64,000 nucleotides of DNA, from the NCBI RefSeq assembly GCF_001692325.1, contig NZ_LXKN01000010.1, positions 1 to 64,000 on the forward strand, given 5' to 3'. The stretch is from Rhizobium sp. AC27/96. GTDB taxonomy: Bacteria; Pseudomonadota; Alphaproteobacteria; Rhizobiales; Rhizobiaceae. This document shows, one piece after another, positions 58,101 through 64,000 of the stretch (positions are counted from its first letter, which is position 1; each line of letters starts with the position of its first letter). The notes under the pieces were generated by a model. That model had not been told where the DNA came from and did no database searches. It was given only the letters and a program-made list of their open reading frames with translations. A program made the position numbers and the translations under genes.

Positions 58101-59965
58101 ACGTCTTCGGCAATGGCATGCTGCTCTCGCCGAAGATCCGCCTGCTCGCCGCCTTCGACCATCGCGACATCTTCATCGATCCCGATCCGGACATGGAAAA
58201 GACGCTTGCAGAACGCCAGCGCCTTTTCGACCTGCCGCGCTCCAGCTGGCAGGACTTCGACAAGTCCATCCTGTCGAAGGGTGCGATGATCATTTCGCGC
58301 TCGGCAAAATCGGTAACCCTGACGCCTGAAGCAGCCGCTGCCATCGGCATAGACAAATCGGTCGCCACACCCTTCGAGATCATGACGGCGATCCTGCGGG
58401 CGCCCGTTGACCTCCTCTGGTTCGGCGGCATCGGCACCTATGTCAAGGCGCCATCGGAGACGGATTCGGATGTCGGCGACCGTGCGAACGATCCGATCCG
58501 CATCACCGCCGAAGAGGTTCGTGCCAGGGTAATCGGCGAGGGCGCCAATCTCGGGGTCACCCAGAAGGGCCGCATCGCCTACGGCCTCAAGGGCGGTCGC
58601 TGCAACTCCGACGCCATCGACAATTCTGCCGGTGTCAACACCTCGGACGTCGAGGTCAACATCAAGATCGCGCTCGCCAATGCCATGCATGACGGCCGCC
58701 TGACACGAGCCAAGCGCGACGTTCTGCTGGCCTCGATGACCGACGAAGTCGGCATCCTGGTATTGCGGAACAACTATCTGCAATCCCTGGCGATTTCGCT
58801 GACGGAGCGCAAGGGCACCGGCAACGGCCTGGAACTCAGCCGCTTCATGAGCGTGCTGGAAACGGCCAAGCAGCTCAGCCGCAAGGTCGAGACGCTGCCT
58901 GACGAACAGACTTTCGCTGAGCGTTACGCCAATGGGCGGCCGCTGACCCGCGCCGAAATCGGCGTGCTGCTCTCCTACGCCAAGATCGTCCTCTTCGATG
59001 CGCTGGTTGCCAGCAACCTGCCTGATGATCCCTATTTCGCCGCGACCCTCAGCCGCTATTTTCCGGTCAAGATGCAGCGCTCCAACGCCGCCGATATCGA
59101 CAGCCATCGGCTGCGTCGCGAAATCATCGCGACGGCACTTGCCAACGAAGCGATCAATCGCGGCGGCCCGGGCTTTGCCGTCAGCATGATGGACGCGACG
59201 GCGGCGTCAGCTGCCGAAGTGGTCAAGGCGGCCGTGGTCGCCCGCGACGGCTTCGATCTCGACCGCCTTTGGAATGAGACGGACGCGCTTGACGGCAAGG
59301 TCGCCGGCCAGATGCAGAACCGCGTCTATGGCGAGATCACAGAGGTCTATACGGTGCTCACGCGACTGCTGCTGAAGACAGGAGCCGTCAAGGGCGATAT
59401 AGAGGAAACGGTTAGCCGGCTTCGCGCAGCTCTGAAGAAATTGCGGCCTGTCTTCCTGACCCATATTCCGGCGGATTTCGCAGCGGAAATCGCCGCTCGC
59501 GAGGCGGAATATCAGGCTGCCGGCCTGCCGGAGAAGCTCGCTTCGGAAATCGCCACGATCTACGCACTCGTCCTCGTTCCGGAGATCATGCAGATCGCCG
59601 AGCGCACCGGCGATACGCTGAACCGCGCAGCCGAAAGCTACTTCACCGTGTCGCAGACCTTCCGCGTCGGCCGCCTGCTGCTTGCCGGCAGCAGGATCGT
59701 CACGGGCGACCACTATGAGAGCCTCGCTTTGGCGCGCAGCCTCGACCAGATCGCCGGCGCCCGCCGCGATATCGTTATCTCGGCCCTTTCGAACCATCCG
59801 AAGGAAAAGCAGCCGATCCAGGCGTGGCATGCAGAGGATCGCATCCGCATCAATCGCATCGCCGAAGAGCTCGGCGGCCTCAGCGAAAGCGGCGATCCCA
59901 ATCTCGCCCGCATCACCGTTGCCGCCGGCCTGCTCAGCGATCTTGCGAACGGCCGGGCAAGGTGA
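55175..59965 (+). CDS. gdhB: NAD-specific glutamate dehydrogenase, large (180-kDa class)
   Basis: The 1596-residue protein is the L_180 class. N-terminal regulatory parts (about 30-500) precede the catalytic GDH core (about 700-1250), with KVARGGLRWSDRAEDYRTEV, NAVIVPVGAKGGFYPKKL (catalytic lysine region), FVVAADKGTATFSDTANA and GVGDMSGDVFGNGMLL. It oxidises glutamate to 2-oxoglutarate and ammonium with NAD, in amino acid catabolism. GGAGG precedes the ATG. The whole frame is intact. The gene is single, with a promoter in the short gap from 54881. Confidence 0.96.
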   Translation: MAPKTNPKREKQIDAARKIAAAAGGAHIDPEILFGRASNDDIEHYSPEMLALAAAHAAKEVAAWGGSSPRVSIEQVAGIEPDGVAVSILSITDHNMPFLYESIMGEVSSTYRDLYMAVHPILVIEDGKQPSLYSADHPSDPAHRVSHIQLHLSPLTAAQATDLIKRVQTVLDQTHLTVSDWKPMLARLDIVISELSTYEAAGRRKSDRDEALAFLAWLRDGNFTFLGMREYVYSGKGTDAKVERDRGTGLGILSNPDVRVLRQGKDAVTTTPEILAFLNGPDFLIVTKANVKSIVHRRAYMDYVGVKRFDADGNVTGELRIVGLFTSTAYTSAAIEVPLLRSKVQKVKDHFGFDPTSHSGRMLDNTLESYPRDDLFQIDTTLLASFAEQINDLTDRPRVRALPRIDHFDRFVSVIVYVPREEYDSVVREKIGNYLKTVYDGRVSAYYPAFPEGGVARVHFIIGRSAGKTPHIPQTKLEEAIRAITARWDERFVMLAGPKAPRISVSQAFQEAFTPEDAFADLPDISATAGADPIRIGFYIRKDETGDILSLKIFHGQGNLALSRRVPLLENLGFNVISERTFDIYVTAKDGSTGHVVLHDMELEARGGLTIDLGRHGAALKEAFLAAFGGTIDNDVFNRLIVSADLSARETNVLRAYSRYLRQAGIAYSQDYIAATLDKYPRVAASLFRLFHDTLDPKLADKSRTKKLSELHEAIETELADVPSLDDDRILRRYVNAIDATLRTNYFQKNADGTPKAMLAFKLDPKLLDGLPEPRPFREIFVYGVEVEGVHLRFGKVARGGLRWSDRAEDYRTEVLGLVKAQQVKNAVIVPVGAKGGFYPKKLPVGGTRDEIFNTGREAYKTYIRTLLSITDNISGADIIPPADTVRLDGDDPYFVVAADKGTATFSDTANALAQEAGFWLDDAFASGGSAGYDHKKMGITARGAWETVKRHFREMDIDIQTTPFNVVGVGDMSGDVFGNGMLLSPKIRLLAAFDHRDIFIDPDPDMEKTLAERQRLFDLPRSSWQDFDKSILSKGAMIISRSAKSVTLTPEAAAAIGIDKSVATPFEIMTAILRAPVDLLWFGGIGTYVKAPSETDSDVGDRANDPIRITAEEVRARVIGEGANLGVTQKGRIAYGLKGGRCNSDAIDNSAGVNTSDVEVNIKIALANAMHDGRLTRAKRDVLLASMTDEVGILVLRNNYLQSLAISLTERKGTGNGLELSRFMSVLETAKQLSRKVETLPDEQTFAERYANGRPLTRAEIGVLLSYAKIVLFDALVASNLPDDPYFAATLSRYFPVKMQRSNAADIDSHRLRREIIATALANEAINRGGPGFAVSMMDATAASAAEVVKAAVVARDGFDLDRLWNETDALDGKVAGQMQNRVYGEITEVYTVLTRLLLKTGAVKGDIEETVSRLRAALKKLRPVFLTHIPADFAAEIAAREAEYQAAGLPEKLASEIATIYALVLVPEIMQIAERTGDTLNRAAESYFTVSQTFRVGRLLLAGSRIVTGDHYESLALARSLDQIAGARRDIVISALSNHPKEKQPIQAWHAEDRIRINRIAEELGGLSESGDPNLARITVAAGLLSDLANGRAR

Positions 59966-60018
59966 CACAGTCCGCCCCGACCCGGCACACGGGGTGAGGG
60001 AATCAGGGGCTGGATCTG

Positions 60019-61404
60019 GTGGCAACCGAAATCGACAACAGCGTGCCGGCAAAAGTGCCGGCACGGGGCATTTGGGGCTGGATGTTCTTCGATTGGGCGG
60101 CGCAGCCGTTCTTCACCGTCGTCACCACCTTCATTTTCGGACCCTATTTCGTCGCGCGGCTGACCGCCGATCCGGTTTCCGCGCAGACGACATGGAGCAA
60201 TATGGCGACGATCTCCTCGGTGATCATCGCCCTCCTGTCGCCAGTCCTCGGCTCGATCGCCGATCAATCCGGCGCGCGCAAACCCTGGATCGCCTTCTTC
60301 GCCGCCATCAAGATTGCCAGCCTCTTCTGTCTCTGGGGTGCCGCGCCGGGATCGCCGCTGATCTACCCCGTCATCTTCATGATTCTCGCCTCGATCTCGG
60401 CGGAATTTTCGATCGTCTTCAATGATTCGATGATGCCGCGGCTGGTCGGCAAGGACGATGTCGGCAAGCTCTCGAACGCCGCCTGGGGCCTCGGCTATCT
60501 CGGCGGCATGATCGTGCTGATCACCGTCGTGGCGCTGCTTGCCGGCAATCCGCAAACCGGCAAGACCATTTTCGGCCTGACCCCGCTCTTCGGGCTCGAT
60601 GCGACGGTAGGCGAGGACGCTCGCATCACCGGGCCGATTTCCGCCGTCTGGTACTTTCTCTTCATCCTGCCGATGTTCTTCTTCACGCCCGATGCCGCCC
60701 GCGGTCTGCCGCTTCGCGCCGCCGTTCGTTCCGGGCTGCGCGAACTGGCGACGACGCTCGGCGAACTGAAACGCCGGCGCGGCATCAGCCTCTTCCTCGT
60801 CGCCCGCATGGTCTATCAGGATGGGGTCAACGGCTTGTTGATCCTCGGCGGCACCTTTGCAGCCGGCATGTTCGGCTGGGCGACGATCGAGATCGGCATC
60901 TACGGTATCATCCTCAATGTCATCGCCATCTTCGGCTGCTTTGCCGCCAGCTATGTCGACCGCTGGCTGGGCTCGAAAACGACAGTCGTCATCAGCCTGA
61001 CGCTGCTGCTTATCGCGACTTTCGGCATCATCTCGACCGGACCGGGCTTCACGCTCTTCGGCCTCGTGCCGCTCTCGACCGTCAGCACCGGCAGCCTGTT
61101 CGGCACGGCGGCGGAAAAGGCCTATATTGGCTATGGCCTGCTGATCGGCATCGCCTTCGGGCCGGTGCAGGCCTCTTCGCGCTCCTATCTCGCCCGCAGC
61201 GTCAGCCTCGCCGAAGCCGGCCGCTATTTCGGCATCTATGCCCTTTCAGGCCGCGCCACCAGCTTCATGGCGACGCTGTTCTTCTCGCTGGTGACCTATT
61301 GGAGCGGCTCAGCCCGCCTCGGCATGGCGACGCTGGTCATCTTCCTCGCAGGCGGCCTGTTGCTCCTGCTACCGACACCCTATCCGGCCGACAAGGCGAA
61401 ATAG
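60019..61404 (+). CDS. MFS transporter, UMF1 family
   Basis: The 461-residue protein has about 12 membrane helices and an opening GIWGWMFFDWAAQPFFTVV typical of the Vacuole-effluxer Atg22-like/UMF1 family, plus SPVLGSIADQSGARKPWIAF (motif A) and GIAFGPVQASSRSYLAR. The start is a GTG at 60019, with AGGGG about 8 bases upstream. The substrate is unknown; an amino-acid or drug export role is possible. It follows gdhB after 53 bp in the same direction. Confidence 0.88.
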   Translation: MATEIDNSVPAKVPARGIWGWMFFDWAAQPFFTVVTTFIFGPYFVARLTADPVSAQTTWSNMATISSVIIALLSPVLGSIADQSGARKPWIAFFAAIKIASLFCLWGAAPGSPLIYPVIFMILASISAEFSIVFNDSMMPRLVGKDDVGKLSNAAWGLGYLGGMIVLITVVALLAGNPQTGKTIFGLTPLFGLDATVGEDARITGPISAVWYFLFILPMFFFTPDAARGLPLRAAVRSGLRELATTLGELKRRRGISLFLVARMVYQDGVNGLLILGGTFAAGMFGWATIEIGIYGIILNVIAIFGCFAASYVDRWLGSKTTVVISLTLLLIATFGIISTGPGFTLFGLVPLSTVSTGSLFGTAAEKAYIGYGLLIGIAFGPVQASSRSYLARSVSLAEAGRYFGIYALSGRATSFMATLFFSLVTYWSGSARLGMATLVIFLAGGLLLLLPTPYPADKAK

Positions 61405-61469
61405 GGATATCTCTTCAATTAAGCAGGAATATACCATGAGATAAACATGTCTCATGGCGAGATGATCAA

Positions 61470-61567
61470 CCCTCATGGTGAGGAGGCCCAGAGGGCCGTC
61501 TCGAACCACGAGGGTGGATGGTTGGCTACGTGGCCACCCTCGTCCTTCGACGGGCTCAGGATGAGGG
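61470..61567. repeat. Mosaic repeat block, same modules as upstream of leuB
   Basis: CCCTCATGGTGAGGAGGCCC, then GAGGGCCGTCTCGAACCACG (61470-61513), followed by CCTTCGACGGGCTCAGGATG (61544-61563). The two modules are the inverted counterparts of those at 46032-46136. It lies between the MFS gene and purH. Confidence 0.8.
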
Positions 61568-61586
61568 TGGAGCACAAGCGCTCGGC

Positions 61587-63203
61587 TTAGTGGCGGAAGT
61601 GACGAATGCCGGTGAAGACCATCGCAACATTGTGCTCGTTCGCGGCATCGATGACTTCCTGGTCACGCATGGAGCCGCCCGGCTGGATAACGGCGGTAGC
61701 GCCCGCGGCAATCGCCGACAGCAGACCGTCGGCAAACGGCAGGAAGGCTTCGGAAGCAACGGCGGAACCGCGCGTCAATGGCTCGGCAAGCCCCATGGCC
61801 TTGGCGGCTTCTTCCGCCTTGATCGCAGCGATGCGGGCGGAATCGACACGGCTCATCTGTCCGGCGCCGATGCCGGCCGTCTGGCCGTCCTTGGCGTAGA
61901 CGACGGCGTTCGACTTCACGTGCTTGGCGACACGGAAGGCGAACTTCATGTCCACAAGCTCCTGTGCCGTCGGCGCGCGCTTGGTGACGACCTTCAGCTC
62001 CATGTCCTCGACAAGAGCATTGTCACGGTTCTGGACGAGCAGGCCGCCGGAAACGGTCTTGGCGGTGAGGCCCGGCACACGCGGATCGGGCAGGGCGCCG
62101 ACCGACAGCAGACGGAGGTTCGGCTTGCGGGCGATGATCACCTTGGCTTCCTCGCTCACCTCTGGTGCGATGATGACCTCGGTGAAGAGCTTGACGATCT
62201 CTTCGGCCGTTTCGGCATCGAGCAGGCTGTTGAGAGCAATGATGCCGCCGAAGGCCGAGACAGAATCGCAGGCGAGCGCGCGCTTATAGGCTTCGACGAG
62301 GCTTGGCCCTGTGGCAACGCCGCAGGGGTTGGCATGCTTGATGATCGCGCAGGCGGGACCATTTTCCGGCAGGAACTCGGCAACGAGTTCATAGGCCGCA
62401 TCGGTGTCGTTGATGTTGTTGTAGGAGAGCTGCTTGCCCTGTAGCAGCGTCGCGGTGGAAACGCCGGGGCGGTTCTCGCCGGTGACGTAGAAGGCCGCCT
62501 TCTGATGCGGGTTTTCGCCGTAGCGCATTTCCTCGCGGAGCACGCCGCCGATGACGCGGTGACGCGGCGTGGCGATATCGAGCGCTTCGGCAAACCAGTT
62601 GGAGATCATCGCATCATAGGCGGCGGTGCGGGCGAAAGCCTTGGCGGCCATGCGCTTGCGGAAATCATAGGTCGTCTGGCCGGCATCGGCGGAAAGCTGC
62701 GTCAGCAGCTCGGCATAATCAGAAGGATCGGTCAGCGTCGTCACATAGGCGTGGTTCTTGGCCGAAGCACGGATCATCGCCGGGCCGCCGATGTCGATGT
62801 TCTCCACGGTCGTCGGATAATCGCCGCCGGCCTTGCGCACATCCTCGAAGGGATAGAGGTTGATGACGGCAAGATCGATGCCTTCGATGCCGTGTTCCTT
62901 CATCGCAGCCTGATGATCAGCGTCGTCACGGATGGCGAGCAGCCCGCCATGCACCTTCGGATGCAGCGTCTTGACGCGGCCGTCCATGATCTCCGGGAAA
63001 TCCGTCACTTCCGAGACGTCGGTAACCGCAAGACCGGCCGCGGCGATCGCCTTGTGCGTGCCACCGGTCGACAGCAGTCGCACGCCCTGTTCGCTCAGCG
63101 CACGCGCCAGCTCGACAATGCCGGTCTTGTCGAAGACCGACAGAAGCGCGGTTTTCACCTTCACCTTGTCGGGAGCAGGAATTTTCTTGGAAACGACGGC
63201 CAT
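61587..63203 (-). CDS. purH: Bifunctional AICAR transformylase/IMP cyclohydrolase
   Basis: The 538-residue enzyme has the N-terminal IMP cyclohydrolase domain (about 15-205, [18 protein letters not shown] and NLYPFEDV) and the C-terminal AICAR transformylase domain (about 220-538) with [11 protein letters not shown]. It does the last two steps of purine synthesis. ATG 63203 has GGAGA upstream and is preferred over the longer reading. A repeat lies just upstream. Confidence 0.97.
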   Translation of the reverse strand: MAVVSKKIPAPDKVKVKTALLSVFDKTGIVELARALSEQGVRLLSTGGTHKAIAAAGLAVTDVSEVTDFPEIMDGRVKTLHPKVHGGLLAIRDDADHQAAMKEHGIEGIDLAVINLYPFEDVRKAGGDYPTTVENIDIGGPAMIRASAKNHAYVTTLTDPSDYAELLTQLSADAGQTTYDFRKRMAAKAFARTAAYDAMISNWFAEALDIATPRHRVIGGVLREEMRYGENPHQKAAFYVTGENRPGVSTATLLQGKQLSYNNINDTDAAYELVAEFLPENGPACAIIKHANPCGVATGPSLVEAYKRALACDSVSAFGGIIALNSLLDAETAEEIVKLFTEVIIAPEVSEEAKVIIARKPNLRLLSVGALPDPRVPGLTAKTVSGGLLVQNRDNALVEDMELKVVTKRAPTAQELVDMKFAFRVAKHVKSNAVVYAKDGQTAGIGAGQMSRVDSARIAAIKAEEAAKAMGLAEPLTRGSAVASEAFLPFADGLLSAIAAGATAVIQPGGSMRDQEVIDAANEHNVAMVFTGIRHFRH

Positions 63204-63223
63204 GGGCTTTCTCCGGTCTGAAG

Positions 63224-63266
63224 CAATTCCAGGAAAGTGCGCAGCGGTTTTCCGTCCGGAATTGCG
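63224..63266. repeat. Rhizobial intergenic repeat, third copy
   Basis: GCAATTCC at one end and GGAATTGC at the other form an inverted repeat around GCAGCGGTTTTCCGTCC. It is the same family as the copies at 28522 and 53187. A second palindrome, GAGCGaaaaaCGCTC, follows at 63282-63295. Confidence 0.8.
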
Positions 63267-63371
63267 AGATAACAAAAACAGAGCGAAAAACGCTCTGGCA
63301 TGAGGAGATGTCCGGCGAAAAAGGGCGCGGGACGATAATGCCGCCCCGTTAGCATAGCTGAGGCGGTTAGC

Positions 63372-64000
63372 CTATGGCCGATAGGATAAAAACCAGCGGA
63401 TTTCCGGCTTTTCGGTGATCTGGAAAACGATCTCGAGCTGGTCTGAAGAGCGCAAGCCCGAGGGATCGGCAAAAAAGATATCTTCCGCCACCAGCACCTC
63501 GTTGCCGGGCGAGGAGAACACCCAGGTCTCTCCATCCGGCGCGATCAGCAGCGCGGAGTCGACCTCGGTCTGCAACAGGCTGATGGAGGGATGGATGTGG
63601 AAACGCGCCGACGCGATACCTTCGCCCTTCGGCGCCTGCTTTCTGCCCTCGGGCACGAGGAAGCGGTCGCGACCCGCGAGAATGGTCCCGCTGGCGTTGA
63701 GGCTCAGCTCGCGCTCGTGAACATAACCAAAGGCGGAGAGGTAGCCGTCATGCGCGGCCCGGACATAATCACGCCCATCGTCCGTCTCGGCGCGCTCGAC
63801 GATGATCTTCTTGACGCCGCCGACCATGATCGGCCCCAGCGACTTCGACTTGGAGAACTGGCTCGACGAGGTGTCGTTGAGCGTAACCGTCGAATGCGCG
63901 GCAGTTGCCCGCGCCGCCTGCGTGTAGCGCTCTCCGGCAAATTCCGGCGCGCCGGAATTGATGATGAAACGCGTCTTGCCCGATGACATCTCGAAGGAGA
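63372..64000 (-). CDS. Heparinase II/III-like protein, C-terminal part
   Basis: The reading frame continues past the right edge of the window, so at least 209 residues are seen. They include RFIINSGAPEFAG, ATAAHSTVTLNDTSSSQF, ARFHIHPSISLLQ and the end RWFLSYRP, a pattern of the heparinase II/III-like beta-sandwich. Such lyases degrade acidic polysaccharides; in rhizobia a homologue is commonly next to purH. The start and catalytic N-terminal half lie outside the window. Confidence 0.88.
   Translation of the reverse strand, partial: SFEMSSGKTRFIINSGAPEFAGERYTQAARATAAHSTVTLNDTSSSQFSKSKSLGPIMVGGVKKIIVERAETDDGRDYVRAAHDGYLSAFGYVHERELSLNASGTILAGRDRFLVPEGRKQAPKGEGIASARFHIHPSISLLQTEVDSALLIAPDGETWVFSSPGNEVLVAEDIFFADPSGLRSSDQLEIVFQITEKPEIRWFLSYRP

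Noticed and set aside
54962..59107. An uninterrupted 1381-codon frame on the minus strand, antisense to gdhB
   Set aside because: It is the mirror of the third-position GC bias of a strongly expressed high-GC gene. The protein is compositionally odd (rich in Gly, Asp, His and Arg), has no recognisable domain and no ribosome binding site, while the sense frame is a textbook NAD-GDH.

Overview
The window is a stretch of chromosome from a Rhizobium/Agrobacterium-type alphaproteobacterium (order Rhizobiales, most likely family Rhizobiaceae). The reasons are the high-GC coding style, the order obgE-proB-proA-nadD ... rsfS-rlmH-envC-like-ctpA-divergent polysaccharide deacetylase-rppH, the imuA-imuB-dnaE2 cassette behind an alphaproteobacterial LexA box, a very long NAD-glutamate dehydrogenase, an alpha-r14-type small RNA and several rhizobial intergenic repeat families. 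A near-consensus parS site downstream of leuB suggests that this part of the chromosome lies near the replication origin.

Layout. 1-1.4 kb: a low-GC radical SAM/SPASM gene that ends just short of the 3' end of tRNA-Gln(CUG), looking like the edge of an integrated element that continues to the left. 1.6-5.9 kb: a bufferin-type copper-RiPP cluster, with anti-sigma nrsF and an ECF sigma factor on the minus strand, divergent from two tandem DUF2282 precursors, a DUF692 (MNIO) maturase, a DUF2063 partner and a DoxX membrane protein. The same ECF-like promoter word occurs in front of the sigma gene and in front of the first precursor. 5.9-16.4 kb: accessory functions, namely a PhyH-type dioxygenase, a DUF1003 membrane protein, a divergent TetR/Tet-like efflux pair with two operators, a flavin-reductase-like protein, an iron(III)-type ABC importer, and a divergent HxlR regulator/haloalkane-dehalogenase-like pair with two operators. 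16.6-23.8 kb: cupin, tRNA-Ser(CGA), rplU-rpmA, two GNAT acetyltransferases, obgE-proB-proA-nadD.

23.87-27.9 kb: a minus-strand small RNA whose three hairpin loops all show an anti-Shine-Dalgarno word, then modABC with a ModE-like regulator and a DUF1330 protein, all lying between nadD and rsfS. 28-34.4 kb: rsfS, rlmH, an AT-rich pocket with a small Cys4 protein, then the cell-envelope set (EnvC-like, CtpA, polysaccharide deacetylase) and rppH. 34.5-41.3 kb, minus strand: bfd-bfr and the SOS mutagenesis cassette imuA-imuB-dnaE2. 41.5-48.4 kb: a zincin-like protein, an AT-rich orphan gene, DUF1737, a CitE-like lyase, leuD, a TIM-barrel isomerase, leuB, parS and a PAP2 phosphatase, with mosaic repeats between them.

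48.6-64 kb: a small ArsR regulator next to an SDR oxidoreductase with a palindromic operator, Dps, asd, a lytic transglycosylase, beta-carbonic anhydrase, a pyridoxal kinase, NAD-GDH, a UMF1-family MFS protein, purH and the C-terminal part of a heparinase II/III-like protein cut by the window edge. The most interesting items are the double-precursor bufferin cluster with its matched sigma-factor promoters, the triple anti-SD small RNA, the parS site, and the radical SAM gene at the tRNA-Gln boundary. All calls come from reading the sequence; no database search was possible.
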